A DNA stretch of 64,000 nt, taken from NCBI GenBank assembly GCA_017993775.1, contig JAGOMA010000018.1, positions 42,020 through 106,019 on the forward strand. Reading direction: 5' to 3'. This DNA is from Chloroflexota bacterium (GTDB lineage Bacteria; Chloroflexota; Anaerolineae; Promineifilales; Promineifilaceae). Positions 1 to 8,946 of the stretch are shown here, piece after piece. The notes beneath the pieces are model-generated. The model saw nothing but the letters and a program-made list of their open reading frames with translations. It did no database searches and was not told the DNA's origin. The position numbers and the translations under genes are program-made. Every line of letters begins with the position of its first letter. Position 1 is the first letter of the stretch.

Positions 1-1079
1 GACAGCGTATAGGCCATAACCAGGCCGTGTTTTTCGCGGTCTTCGGGGATGTGGGCAACGCCCAGTTCTGTGTTTTGTCTGGGGGTGTAATGGGTGCTGT
101 CTACGTTGGCGATGGTGATACGGCCGTCTTCCACCGCGCGTAATCCGGTTAGGGCTTCCACAAGCTCCCGCTGGCCGTTGCCTTGCACACCGGCAATGCC
201 CACAATTTCCCCGGCGCGTACTTCCAGGTTAACCCCTTTTACCGTCGTGTGTTTGCGATCATCTTTGACGTATAAATTTTCGACCTTTAATACCAGCTCT
301 GCGGGTTGGGCTTTTTCTTTGTCGACCGTCAAGATAACGCTGCGACCCACCATCAGTTCAGCCAGGCTAGCCTCGGTGGAGGTTTGTGGTTCGGCTGTGC
401 CAACCATTCGACCGCCGCGCAGTACCCCAATACGGTCGGCCACGGCCAATACTTCCTTGAGTTTGTGGGTGATGAAGATGATAGACACGCCCTGGGCCGT
501 GAGGTCGCGCATGATGCGAAATAGTTCATTGGCTTCTTGAGGAGTGAGAACGGCCGTTGGCTCATCCAATATCAGAATATCAGCATTGCGGTACAAGGCC
601 TTGATAATTTCCACGCGCTGTTGGGTTCCGACAGGCAGGTCTTCTACAATAGCCGTCGGGTCCACCTCCAGCCCATATTGCTGCGATAATTCATTGACCC
701 GCTTTTCGGCTTTTCGCCGGGCTAAAATACCCGCCCTGCTGGTGATTTCTGATCCTAGCATCACATTTTCAGCCACGGTCATCACCGGAACCAATTGAAA
801 ATGTTGGTGAACCATGCCCACGCCGCGGTCGATGGCGTCGCGCGGATTTTTTAGGGCAATATGCTCACCCTTGATCCAGATTTCGCCTTCGTCGGGATGA
901 TAGAGGCCGTACAGCATGTTCATGAGCGTGCTTTTGCCCGCCCCATTTTCACCCAACAGAGCCAGAACTTCCCCTTTGTGCAGCTTTAAATCTACTTTGT
1001 CGTTGGCCAAAACACCGGGGAAGCGTTTGGTGATGCCTTTGGCTTCTAAGACCACGATTGATTGATCGACGTTGCTCAT
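1..1079 (-). CDS. ABC transporter ATP-binding protein, nucleoside/sugar type (C-terminus cut by window edge)
   Basis: Energy-coupling ATPase of the BMP-type importer encoded just upstream. The N-terminal half shows Walker A (GENGAGKST, about residues 35-43), a Q-loop region, a signature-like LPVGTQQRVEI and Walker B with ILDEPTAVLTP. A second ATPase half begins near residue 260 with a degenerate P-loop (GIAGVQGNGQRELVEAL), as in duplicated ribose/nucleoside ATPases such as YufO/NupO and RbsA. Translation starts at the ATG at 1077-1079 (MSNVDQSIVVLEAKG). About 359 codons are visible before the window ends, so roughly the last 150 residues expected for this family are missing. It follows two permeases and a lipoprotein on the same strand, probably one operon. 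The purine-nucleoside substrate is inferred from the BMP partner only. Confidence 0.93.
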   Translation of the reverse strand, partial: MSNVDQSIVVLEAKGITKRFPGVLANDKVDLKLHKGEVLALLGENGAGKSTLMNMLYGLYHPDEGEIWIKGEHIALKNPRDAIDRGVGMVHQHFQLVPVMTVAENVMLGSEITSRAGILARRKAEKRVNELSQQYGLEVDPTAIVEDLPVGTQQRVEIIKALYRNADILILDEPTAVLTPQEANELFRIMRDLTAQGVSIIFITHKLKEVLAVADRIGVLRGGRMVGTAEPQTSTEASLAELMVGRSVILTVDKEKAQPAELVLKVENLYVKDDRKHTTVKGVNLEVRAGEIVGIAGVQGNGQRELVEALTGLRAVEDGRITIANVDSTHYTPRQNTELGVAHIPEDREKHGLVMAYTL

Positions 1080-1102
1080 TATCTTGTCCCTTGTCCTTAT
1101 TG

Positions 1103-2122
1103 CTATTCGGGATCGTAAACTTTGCCTTCAGCCGCCGGGGGGCGAGACCTGCCGACAAATCCGGCCAGCACTACAATCGTTAAAACGTAGGGGAACATGC
1201 CAATAAACTGGTGGGGAATAAAATCCAGGCCCAGAAATTGGAATTGGGTTTGCAAAGCAGTGGCAAAGCCGAATAGAAGGGCCGCCCCCCAAGAACCGAG
1301 AGGGGTCCATTTCCCAAAAATCATCACGGCCAGCGCGACGAAGCCACGGCCGTTGGTCATCCCGCGTTCAAAAGAGCCAACAGCCTCCAGGGTCAGGTAG
1401 GCGCCGGCCAGACCAGACAGACAGCCGGCCAACGTCGTGTTCATGTAGCGCATGGCGTTCACCCGAATGCCCACCGTGTCGGCGGCGCTGGGGTGCTCGC
1501 CCACGGCCCGCGTGCGCAGACCCCAGACGGTGCGGAACAAAGCAAATTGGAAAAAGAAAACCAAAATAATGGTTAAATAGGTGATGGGGGCGTTGTTAAA
1601 AAATATGGGCCCCAATAAGGGAATATCGGCTAAAGGCCCCAGGGGAATGGGTTGGAGCTTGCCTTTGGTGGTCAGGCCGGCGACGTAAAAGAAGCTGGTC
1701 AGGCCCAAAGCCATGATATTGATGACCGTGCCGCCGATAATCTGGTCCATTTTCAGGGTGATGGACATCCACGCGAGGAAGAGTCCAAGCAGTGCGCCTG
1801 TGGCGACGCCGGCCAACACGGCGATGAATAAATTGCCGATGTACACGTTGGCCATAAAGGCGATAAACGCGCCCAGGAGCATTTGCCCTTCAATGCCGAT
1901 GTTGATGATGCCTGTGCGTTCCCCAATCAGGCCGCAGAGCGCGCCCAGGATGAGCGGGGTCGATTGGCGCAAGGTGGAGGCGTACACGGCCGTTGCTTGC
2001 TGTGGCTGCAAAAAATAATAAACCAAAGCCGCAACCCCCAGTAAAATAATAGCCACACGCCCGAACAAGGCGGCATCAAAGCGGACACCTTTGTTTGTGA
2101 TTGGCGCTGTCGTTGTTGTCAT
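1103..2122 (-). CDS. ABC transporter permease, NupQ/YufQ-like
   Basis: Integral membrane subunit of a nucleoside/simple-sugar importer (BPD_transp_2 family). It has many hydrophobic helices and the family hallmarks LGALCGLIGERTGIINIGIEGQMLLGAF near residue 50 and a central AVGEHPSAADTVGIRVN loop that docks on the ATPase. I chose the ATG at 2120-2122 (MTTTTAPITNKG, 339 residues) because AAGGAG lies about five bases upstream. A longer reading from 2149 would overlap the upstream permease. The gene follows the first permease by 14 bases and precedes the ATPase by 23, so it is cotranscribed. Length is normal for the family. Confidence 0.92.
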   Translation of the reverse strand: MTTTTAPITNKGVRFDAALFGRVAIILLGVAALVYYFLQPQQATAVYASTLRQSTPLILGALCGLIGERTGIINIGIEGQMLLGAFIAFMANVYIGNLFIAVLAGVATGALLGLFLAWMSITLKMDQIIGGTVINIMALGLTSFFYVAGLTTKGKLQPIPLGPLADIPLLGPIFFNNAPITYLTIILVFFFQFALFRTVWGLRTRAVGEHPSAADTVGIRVNAMRYMNTTLAGCLSGLAGAYLTLEAVGSFERGMTNGRGFVALAVMIFGKWTPLGSWGAALLFGFATALQTQFQFLGLDFIPHQFIGMFPYVLTIVVLAGFVGRSRPPAAEGKVYDPE

Positions 2123-2136
2123 TTCATGCTCCTTCA

Positions 2137-3240
2137 TCAACCGCCCCATCCGGTGCTAAGCGTGACTTTGTCTTCATCCACCGCCCGCGACCCCAAAATC
2201 TTGCGGACAATAATGTCGGCGGAAACAAAGAATAAAATCAAGGCCTTGATGACATCAATAATCTGGAAACGTACACCGGCGTCAAATTGCATCTGGCTGC
2301 CGCCAGCGTCCATTGCACCCAACAAAATAGCCGCCGGAATTACACCCAGCGGGTTTGTCTTGGCCAGCAGGGCGATGGTGATGCCATCAAACCCCAGACC
2401 AACGTTAAACCCCGGCTGGTAACGGCCGATAACGCCCAGGCTTTCCACTGCGCCGCCCATACCGGCCAAAAACCCACTAAACGCCATCGTCAGGATGATG
2501 ATGCGCCCGACCTTGATGCCGGCGTATTTGGCCGCTTCGGCGTTTAGACCGGTGGTCCGGATGGCATAGCCCCAGGTTGTTTTGAATAGCAGGTAGTAGG
2601 TTAAAACGGCCATCAAGACGGCCACCACAAAGCCCAAAGGAATAAAACCCCAGGTGGGAATAACGGCCGTATCCAATATCTTCGGCGTGCGCGCAATAAT
2701 CCCCGTATCTTTCCACGGCCCATTCGCCAAAAAATCGGTGAGATTGATGGCAATATAATTCAACATGATGGTTGTAATGACTTCATGCGCGCCGGTATAC
2801 GTTTTTAACGCGCCGGCGATGGCCGCCCAAAGCGCGCCAGCCAAACTGCCCCCCAACAACGCCAAAGGCATATGGATGATAAATGGCAGTCCCTCAATGG
2901 CAAAACCCAGGTACGCAGCCACAATACCGCCAATCAACAACTGCCCCTGACCGCCGATGTTAAACAGGCCCGCCTTAAAGGCGAAAGCCACCGCCAGGCC
3001 AGAAAATACCAACGGCGTCGCCTTCTCCAACGTGCGCCCAATCGCCTCAGGGCTGCCCAATGCCCCTTGCAAGAGTGACCAATATGCAATAAAAGGATTT
3101 GATCCTGAAAGCCAAAGGAGCATCGCTCCAATAAACGCAGCTAAAAACACAGAAAATAACGGCACACTTCCCGCTTTCCAAATGCGTTGCAAAATGGCTG
3201 CTCTGCCGTCTGTCGTTTCGGTAGTTTCTTCTGTTGCCAT
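2137..3240 (-). CDS. ABC transporter permease, NupP/YufP-like
   Basis: First permease of the BMP-type importer, 367 residues. One N-terminal helix (about 30-50) is followed by the conserved block GLAVAFAFKAGLFNIGGQGQLLIGGI near residue 90 and the coupling loop TTGLNAEAAKYAGIKVGR around 240. I prefer the ATG at 3238-3240 (MATEETTETTDG): AAAAGGA lies about eleven bases upstream, while the longer TTG-initiated reading from 3261 has no better site. The gene is separated from the binding-protein gene by a 16-bp terminator-like hairpin, so the membrane subunits are probably made in smaller amount than the lipoprotein. With the other permease it should form the heterodimeric pore. Confidence 0.92.
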   Translation of the reverse strand: MATEETTETTDGRAAILQRIWKAGSVPLFSVFLAAFIGAMLLWLSGSNPFIAYWSLLQGALGSPEAIGRTLEKATPLVFSGLAVAFAFKAGLFNIGGQGQLLIGGIVAAYLGFAIEGLPFIIHMPLALLGGSLAGALWAAIAGALKTYTGAHEVITTIMLNYIAINLTDFLANGPWKDTGIIARTPKILDTAVIPTWGFIPLGFVVAVLMAVLTYYLLFKTTWGYAIRTTGLNAEAAKYAGIKVGRIIILTMAFSGFLAGMGGAVESLGVIGRYQPGFNVGLGFDGITIALLAKTNPLGVIPAAILLGAMDAGGSQMQFDAGVRFQIIDVIKALILFFVSADIIVRKILGSRAVDEDKVTLSTGWGG

Positions 3241-3306
3241 AGTCACAGTAATCCTTTTCAATGATCAGCCTGATTGCTGAAAGGTCAGGTCCGATTGGTC
3301 CACTTA

Positions 3307-3348
3307 AAAAAATATGCGACGTACCAGAAGGCACGTCGCATATTTTTT
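3307..3348 (-). terminator. Hairpin between the binding-protein and permease genes
   Basis: Perfect 16-bp stem (3307-3322 with 3333-3348) and a ten-base loop. The arms begin and end in A/T runs, so an RNA from either strand would have a GC stem followed by U's. It lies inside the operon, 20 bases after the binding-protein stop, so it fits partial termination or mRNA 3'-end protection rather than an operon end. Confidence 0.75.
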
Positions 3349-3368
3349 AATCGTTCAAAACAACCGGA

Positions 3369-4448
3369 TTAACCTCCGGGATTGTAGCCAGTCGACAGAG
3401 AACCGTCGTCCAGCCCTGCTTTGATCTCCGCCAATTTGTCTTTGATTTCCTGGGAGATTTGGTCCTCAAAATCGTGGAAAGGAGCCAAACCCGTTGCGCC
3501 AACAAAGTTGCCGGCCGGGAAAGCGCCATCTTTCGCCAATTTGATCAGGTCGAAGACGCCGGGGGTGATCAGTTTCATCGCGCTGGAAACCAGACACGCA
3601 TGGGCTTCCGGAACGGTCTCCCACTGGTCGCTGTCCACGCCGATGCAGTAAGCGCCATCAACGCCGGCAACTTCGATCAGTGCGCCGTTGCCAGTTTTGC
3701 CGCCAGCGCCGAAGACGACGTCCGCGCCCTGATCAACAGCTTGTTTGGCTGTGCTGGCGCCCCATTCAGGGTCGGTAAAGGCAACATCCAGGCCGCCAGG
3801 GTGGAAGGTGGAGATGATGTTGATGTCGGGATTGATGAAACGAGCGCCGTTTTCATAGCCTTCTTTGAAGGCCACAACCGGCGGGACCAGATCGGTGCCG
3901 AGTACGGCGGCAATGGTGTTGCTCTTGGTGAGCATGGCAGCCAAAGCGCCGGCCTGGAACCCAGCCTGATCTTCGGGGAAGATCAAACCGGCCAGATTAG
4001 CGACGGGTTCGCCCTGGAATTGATCGACGCCGATGAAGTTGATGTTCGGGTAGTTGGCGGCGGCTTGAGCTGTGGCTTCGGTGAGGGCGAAGCCCACGGT
4101 GACGATGACATCGTAGTTGTTGCTGGCAAAAAGCCCGATGTTTGTGGCGTAATCTTTGGCGTCGCCAGTTTCGATATAATCAACTTTTGCGCCTAAATCG
4201 GTGCCGGCTTTTTGTACGCCTTCCCATGCGGATTGGTTAAACGATTTGTCGTCGATTTCGCCAACATCGGTGACGAGACCGACGCAGAATACGTCAGCGC
4301 TGGCGCAATCGGCTTCTGCTGCGGCATCGCTGGTCGGTTCTGCTGCCGATTCATTGGCGGCGGGTTCTGTTGTTCCACCACCGCAGGCCGCGAGTAAAAG
4401 GGCCAGGGTCAGGAACAGAGCTATGAAGAGTAACGTTGTTTTTCTCAT
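3369..4448 (-). CDS. BMP-family substrate-binding lipoprotein (PnrA/NupN-like)
   Basis: Extracytoplasmic binding protein that delivers substrate, probably purine nucleosides, to the permeases encoded downstream. It starts at the ATG at 4446-4448 (MRKTTLLFIALFL), with AGGAG spaced six bases away; a longer frame to 4475 lacks support. The signal peptide ends in a lipobox LLAAC (Cys near residue 22), then a Glu/Ala/Thr-rich tether. The mature domain opens with FCVGLVTDVGEIDDKSFNQSAWEG, the typical BMP/PnrA strand-loop, and later has the family GAGGKTGNGAL and GVDSDQW segments. The length of 359 residues is normal. It is first gene of the importer operon, with a promoter-like site about 135 bases upstream. 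Confidence 0.95.
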   Translation of the reverse strand: MRKTTLLFIALFLTLALLLAACGGGTTEPAANESAAEPTSDAAAEADCASADVFCVGLVTDVGEIDDKSFNQSAWEGVQKAGTDLGAKVDYIETGDAKDYATNIGLFASNNYDVIVTVGFALTEATAQAAANYPNINFIGVDQFQGEPVANLAGLIFPEDQAGFQAGALAAMLTKSNTIAAVLGTDLVPPVVAFKEGYENGARFINPDINIISTFHPGGLDVAFTDPEWGASTAKQAVDQGADVVFGAGGKTGNGALIEVAGVDGAYCIGVDSDQWETVPEAHACLVSSAMKLITPGVFDLIKLAKDGAFPAGNFVGATGLAPFHDFEDQISQEIKDKLAEIKAGLDDGSLSTGYNPGG

Positions 4449-4581
4449 ATTTTCTCCTGTATTAAGTTTCTCCAACCTTCTAAAAATGTACTTTTCTCAA
4501 TTCATGTACGTCGGCTGATTTTTTAATGGGAAAGCTCAAATGCCTTGGTGCAGGAATTTTGAAACGTGTAACTTGATTCGG

Positions 4582-4610
4582 ATTATAGTGAAATTACCTG
4601 ATCGCAGCAA
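4582..4610 (-). promoter_or_regulatory. Promoter-like site of the importer operon
   Basis: On the minus strand a TTGCTG box (4605-4610) is followed after 17 bases by a perfect TATAAT (4582-4587). The -35 match is only three of six. It points at the BMP lipoprotein gene and would give a leader of about 125 bases. Confidence 0.5.
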
Positions 4611-4652
4611 TAAAAAATAGGAGATATCGCATTTGTGTCGGGTGTTGGGCAA

Positions 4653-5576
4653 TTAACGAAAACGGCCGTCTTCCCGTTTAGGTACCAACAAGGAAGGCGC
4701 GTTTAATGGGGTCGGCGTTTTCTGGCCGAATTCCGAGTGGTCCTCAATGAATTCGAGGATTTTTTGCCACACTTTTTGATGGATCGGTTCCACAGGGCGC
4801 ATCAATTCATGGCCTACTTTGGGGAAAAATCTCATTTCTTTATCGGCGGCGCCAATCTTTTGGAATAATTTTTCTGTGTTGCCAGAATTCACGGCCGGAT
4901 CGTGTCCCCCCTGGAAAATAATCACCGGTTGGAATGTTCGCGGCCACAATTTACGGCCTAGATTCGCCATTTTGCGCATTTCGTCGATGCCATCCATTGG
5001 CAGGCGGGAGGCTTCGTAGAAATAATCGTCTAGGGCTGGGTCGTTGGGGTCGAGGTCTGGATTAAAATCTAGCACCCGGCCGACAAAAATGTCCCGATCC
5101 ACATCTTTGCGCTTGAGCGGATAAAACCAGGGTATGAGGTAGCGGCCAAAAATCGACATTTTAATACGCCAGTCGGGTACGTCGTATAGGGGTGCTAACA
5201 AAATGAGGCCGCAAATGTCTTTGGTTTTTTGCGCCAGGTGCGCCGACAGCACCGCGCCCATCGAATGTCCGATTAGAAAGATTTGGTCGCAGTATTGGCT
5301 AAGCGTTTGTAAGCCTTCTTCTGCCTCAGCGATCCAATCGTGGCGCGAAATTTTATGAATGTGGTAGGGCAAGTTGCCGTGACCGGGCAAAAGTGGGCAG
5401 TGGACGGTGACGCCGTTTTGCGCCAAATATTCGCCCATGTCGCGCGAGCTGCTGGGGCTGCCCATAAATCCATGCAGCATTAGGCAGCCGATGCGGCCCC
5501 AACCTTCGCGCGGTTGGGCATGAAAGGTGTAGGCTTGTCTTTCTGCGGGTACTACATAAGCTGGTTGAAAAGGCAT
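4653..5576 (-). CDS. Alpha/beta hydrolase, carboxylesterase/lysophospholipase-like
   Basis: Serine hydrolase of 307 residues. The oxyanion strand reads LMLHGFMGSPSSSRDMGEYL (about 31-50), the nucleophile elbow is IGHSMGA (Ser near residue 104), the acid is probably the Asp of GGHDPAVNSG near 243, and the base is the His of KVGHELMRP near 270. The order and spacing match monoacylglycerol-lipase/carboxylesterase Est30-like enzymes. No signal peptide is visible, so it is cytoplasmic. It stands alone, with a good promoter about 30 bases upstream, diverging from mutL. The substrate cannot be told from sequence; a short- or medium-chain ester is the usual case. Confidence 0.9.
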   Translation of the reverse strand: MPFQPAYVVPAERQAYTFHAQPREGWGRIGCLMLHGFMGSPSSSRDMGEYLAQNGVTVHCPLLPGHGNLPYHIHKISRHDWIAEAEEGLQTLSQYCDQIFLIGHSMGAVLSAHLAQKTKDICGLILLAPLYDVPDWRIKMSIFGRYLIPWFYPLKRKDVDRDIFVGRVLDFNPDLDPNDPALDDYFYEASRLPMDGIDEMRKMANLGRKLWPRTFQPVIIFQGGHDPAVNSGNTEKLFQKIGAADKEMRFFPKVGHELMRPVEPIHQKVWQKILEFIEDHSEFGQKTPTPLNAPSLLVPKREDGRFR

Positions 5577-5603
5577 AGGTTTTTTCCAAGGAATTTTTTA
5601 GAA

Positions 5604-5632
5604 AGTATAGTAAGAAGGCGATGAGGTGACAA
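5604..5632 (-). promoter_or_regulatory. Sigma-70-like promoter of the hydrolase gene
   Basis: Minus-strand TTGTCA (5627-5632), spacer of exactly 17 bases, then TATACT (5604-5609). It lies 28 bases before the hydrolase start, in the gap shared with mutL. Confidence 0.7.
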
Positions 5633-5677
5633 GGTGGGTCCGTCGCGGTGTTTTCGTGGCGTGGTACAATATGCGCC

Positions 5678-7531
5678 ATGATTATGCCTAAGACTATTCA
5701 TGTTTTGTCGGAGCAGTTGGCTTCCCAAATTGCCGCGGGGGAGGTGGTAGAACGGCCGTCTTCCGTGGTAAAAGAGTTGGTAGAGAACAGCCTGGATGCG
5801 GGCGCTAAAACCATCACCATCACCATTCAGGAAGGCGGTCGTAAAAGCATCCAGATCGCCGACGATGGCCTGGGCATTGCTGCAGAAGAAATCGAAACGG
5901 CGTTTATGCGCCATGCGACTTCGAAATTACAGACGGCCGATGATCTGGCGTCTATTCAAACCCTCGGTTTTCGTGGCGAAGCGTTGGCGGCAATTAGCGC
6001 CGTCAGCCAGGTGACGGTGGTTTCGCGGGCGCAAGGGGAAACATCCGGCACGCGCCTGACGCTGGCCGGAACGCAGGTAACGGGGCGCGATGCGGTTGGC
6101 GCGCCGCAAGGCACGGTAATTGCCGTGGAAAATCTGTTTTACAATACCCCGGCGCGCCTGAAATTTCTCAAATCGATGACCACGGAAAAACGGCTGATTG
6201 ATGAATTTGTGACGCGATATGCGCTGGCCTACCCGGATGTGCATTTTCGCCTGACTCATAACGGCCGTGTCACCTTCCAAACCAGCGGCAGCGGCAGCGT
6301 TTTGGATGTCTTGGTCGCTGTGTACGGCCCGGAAACGGCCCGCCAATTACTGCCCATCGTAAATTTGCACGCCGACGAAACGGCCGTCGGCGACGAGCAT
6401 CACCACCGCATTCCCATCACGGTGGCCGGGTATGTGGGACCACCCAGCTTGCATTGGGCTAATCGTAACCAGATTATCTTGTTTTTGAACGGCCGTCTCA
6501 TCAAAGACACCAGCCTGACCTACGCCGTGATCCAGGCGTATCACACCTTGCTGCCCACCGGGCGTTATCCGTTGGGCATTTTGTTTATTACGCTGCCGCC
6601 CACAGAGGTAGATGTAAACGTGCATCCCGCTAAAACCGAGGTGCGGTTCCATCACAGCAACGCTGTTTTTGGCGCGGTGCAAAAAGCGGTGCGCCGCACG
6701 CTAATCGATACCACGCCGATTCGCAGCATGGGCGCGTGGTCGCCGCCGGGCGGGGCAGTGACGCCCAGTTGGTCGCCCAGTTCGCCTGGCTGGTCGGGTG
6801 AATTGGATGAACACGCCTTTATCCGCCGCGACGACCTGCCCCAGCAGGAGATGGCGTTGCATTGGCCGCCGCCATCGCTGCCTGAGAATGACAGGGATAC
6901 GGCCGTGTCGCTCCCTCCACAATCTCCACCGCCGGCCACTTTAGCCGGCGAAAAACTGCCCATCATGCGCGTGGTAGGGCAGGTGGGCGCGGCTTACATC
7001 ATCACCGAAGGCCCGGACGGCCTGTTTCTCATCGATCAGCACGCGGCCCACGAGCGCATTTTGTATGAGCAGTTTATGGCTGCCTGGGAGCAGAATCAGG
7101 TGGTATCGCAGGGTCTGGTGGCGGGAACGGCCGTGTACCTGTCGCCCTCACAGGCCACGCTGCTGGCCGATAATTTAGATGTGATGGCCGGGTTGGGTTT
7201 TCAGATTGAACCGTTTGGCCCCAATGCCTTTATGGTGCGGTCGATGCCCGCGCTGCTGGCCAAGATGGATCCGGCGCAGGCGGTGGCTGCGGTGGTCGAA
7301 GATTTGGAGCGCGGCGACGCGCCGCTGCAAGGAAAAATCGAGAGCAAAATCATTTTGCGTGTCTGCAAAACAGCGGCCGTCAAGGCTGGCCATACCTTAT
7401 CAAACGCCGAAATGGAAGCGATGATCTGGCAGTTAGAAGCGTGCCAAAATCCGCATACTTGCCCACACGGCCGTCCGACTCTCATATATCTCTCTGTTGC
7501 CCAGTTGGCCAAACAGTTTGGTCGTCTCTGA
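5678..7531 (+). CDS. mutL: DNA mismatch repair protein MutL
   Basis: GHKL-ATPase that links mismatch recognition by MutS to strand incision. The N-terminal ATPase has ENSLDAGA (motif I), DDGLGI (motif II), TLGFRGEAL and NTPARLKFLK. A Pro/Ser-rich linker spans about 350-425. The C-terminal dimerisation domain contains DQHAAHERILYE starting at Asp453, which fits the metal-binding nuclease motif DQHA-x2-E-x4-E, and CPHGRP near Cys595. The protein should therefore nick DNA itself, as in bacteria lacking MutH. The start is the ATG at 5678 (MIMPKTIHVL, 617 residues) or the ATG at 5684; an in-frame GTG at 5648 is less likely. No mutS is in the window. A TACAAT box at 5665-5670 lies only seven bases before the ATG, so the mRNA may be leaderless. 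Confidence 0.96.
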   Translation: MIMPKTIHVLSEQLASQIAAGEVVERPSSVVKELVENSLDAGAKTITITIQEGGRKSIQIADDGLGIAAEEIETAFMRHATSKLQTADDLASIQTLGFRGEALAAISAVSQVTVVSRAQGETSGTRLTLAGTQVTGRDAVGAPQGTVIAVENLFYNTPARLKFLKSMTTEKRLIDEFVTRYALAYPDVHFRLTHNGRVTFQTSGSGSVLDVLVAVYGPETARQLLPIVNLHADETAVGDEHHHRIPITVAGYVGPPSLHWANRNQIILFLNGRLIKDTSLTYAVIQAYHTLLPTGRYPLGILFITLPPTEVDVNVHPAKTEVRFHHSNAVFGAVQKAVRRTLIDTTPIRSMGAWSPPGGAVTPSWSPSSPGWSGELDEHAFIRRDDLPQQEMALHWPPPSLPENDRDTAVSLPPQSPPPATLAGEKLPIMRVVGQVGAAYIITEGPDGLFLIDQHAAHERILYEQFMAAWEQNQVVSQGLVAGTAVYLSPSQATLLADNLDVMAGLGFQIEPFGPNAFMVRSMPALLAKMDPAQAVAAVVEDLERGDAPLQGKIESKIILRVCKTAAVKAGHTLSNAEMEAMIWQLEACQNPHTCPHGRPTLIYLSVAQLAKQFGRL

Positions 7532-7535
7532 TGGG

Positions 7536-8453
7536 TTAGCTTTCTTTTTCCGGCGTCGGCGTTTCCAGAATCACGCGTAAATTTTGGAACGCCAGCCGCC
7601 AGCCGCCATCGCTGCCGCTGTTGCATGGCTCGATGCGCAGGCCGCTGATTTCCGGGCTGCCATCGGCCAGCATCACGGAATAAGACACCCCCGGCGACAT
7701 GGCAAAGTCGCCGTACCCCGCCCCTTCTTCCGGCTGAAAACCGGTGAAAAAACGATCTTCACCGCCTTCCCAACGCACGATCACCTCAACGCCCGGCAGT
7801 TGGGCCAGCAGGGCATCCAGCGTTTCTACTTCGATGCGCGAAACGGCCGTTCCCCGTTCACAAACCCGCTCCTGTGACAAGAGACGATAATTGGGTTGTG
7901 GCGTGGCTGTGGGTTCGATGGTGGCGGTCGGGGTGGCGGAAGGTTGGGGCGTGTGGGTGGGAACGGCCGTATTGGTTGGCGTTGGCGATGGCGTAGCAGA
8001 GGCCAGAGGAGTAGGCGTTTCCGTCGCCGCGGCAGAATCGGGCGCAAACAATGCCACCGCTGCACCTTCAACACCCAATTTTTGCGCCAACTGCGCCAGG
8101 TGTTCAATGTCGGTTGCCGGGCGCTGGCTGCGTAAATAATTTTCCAACTGCGCGTCGACTCGCTGCGCAAGCGCTTCGTCGCCTAACGCCATCAAACGCT
8201 CTTTGGCCCGTTCCCAATCGCCATCGGCGGCGTAACTTTCGCTGACCAGATAAATGTACTCGGCTTTGTAAGTTTCGCTAAAACGAGATGGACTGGCGTC
8301 GGTGTACACAACCGGCGAAACGACCCAGGCATAATACAACGCTCCGGCCAAGCCAATGACAAGCCCCAGCAAAAACAGTCCGGCGGCCGAAACCTGGCTC
8401 CTTCTTACCCCCTTTACTGAGGAATCGGCCCGACGAGAACGGCGGCGGCTCAT
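7536..8453 (-). CDS. Membrane-anchored protein with Thr/Pro-rich linker, paralogue of its upstream neighbour
   Basis: Unrecognised protein of 305 residues. A basic N-terminus is followed by one helix (about 25-45, LFLLGLVIGLAGALYYAWVV). Next comes a stretch VVYTDASPSRFSETYKAEYIYLVSESYAADGDWERAKERLMALGD, which resembles a TPR-like helix pair. A long Thr/Pro/Ala linker (about 145-190) leads to a C-terminal beta-rich domain with no family I can name. The first 130 residues repeat the architecture of the upstream gene (WPTEFTDANPSVLAEPYQQDYLLMIA), so the two arose by duplication and this copy gained a tail. The start ATG at 8451-8453 overlaps the upstream stop by four bases, indicating translational coupling. 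The bulk of the protein is probably outside the cell. Confidence 0.75.
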   Translation of the reverse strand: MSRRRSRRADSSVKGVRRSQVSAAGLFLLGLVIGLAGALYYAWVVSPVVYTDASPSRFSETYKAEYIYLVSESYAADGDWERAKERLMALGDEALAQRVDAQLENYLRSQRPATDIEHLAQLAQKLGVEGAAVALFAPDSAAATETPTPLASATPSPTPTNTAVPTHTPQPSATPTATIEPTATPQPNYRLLSQERVCERGTAVSRIEVETLDALLAQLPGVEVIVRWEGGEDRFFTGFQPEEGAGYGDFAMSPGVSYSVMLADGSPEISGLRIEPCNSGSDGGWRLAFQNLRVILETPTPEKES

Positions 8454-8836
8454 GGAACTGTCTCCGTTGGCGGCGTGAGGTACGGCTGCAAGGCGGGGGA
8501 ATCGAATCCCAAATCATGGGCCAACCGCGCCAGATGTTGCACATCCGGCCCTTGTTTGCCCCGCAGAATTTCGTCCAGCACATACGCGTTGAGGATAGAT
8601 GGCCCCCTGTCGCCCAGTTTTGCCAGGTATTGCTGCGCCGCCTGAAGATCGCCCTCGGCGGCATAAACAGTGGCGATCATCAGCAGATAGTCTTGTTGAT
8701 AGGGTTCGGCCAGAACGGATGGGTTGGCATCTGTAAATTCGGTCGGCCAGGCAATCCAGCCCAGGTATAGCCCCAGCAGGCCGCCAACGATCAGCCCCAA
8801 ACTGATCAGTCCGATGATACGAAGCCATTGTCTCAT
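8450..8836 (-). CDS. Small membrane-anchored protein, short paralogue of downstream gene
   Basis: Unrecognised protein of 128 residues if it starts at the ATG at 8834-8836 (MRQWLRIIGLISLGLIVGGLLGLYLGWIA). A GTG-initiated reading from 8872 is possible but has no ribosome site. It has one N-terminal helix, then an FTDANPSVLAEPYQQDYLLMIATVYAAEGDLQAAQQYLAKLGD block that matches the downstream protein position by position. The pattern Asp-Ala-x-Pro-Ser followed by Tyr-x2-Asp/Glu-Tyr and Ala-Ala-(E/D)-Gly-Asp looks like a conserved pair of amphipathic helices. First gene of a two-gene unit that ends against mutL. Confidence 0.7.
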   Translation of the reverse strand: MRQWLRIIGLISLGLIVGGLLGLYLGWIAWPTEFTDANPSVLAEPYQQDYLLMIATVYAAEGDLQAAQQYLAKLGDRGPSILNAYVLDEILRGKQGPDVQHLARLAHDLGFDSPALQPYLTPPTETVP

Positions 8837-8946
8837 GAGTCTTTGCCGGTTTGTGATAATAAAAAAGGCCACCGTTGAATTGGTAGCCTGCTGTCATAAT
8901 TTGCCCGGCTTTGTTCCGGCGCTTATAATCCGCTGCGGTCTAGATT

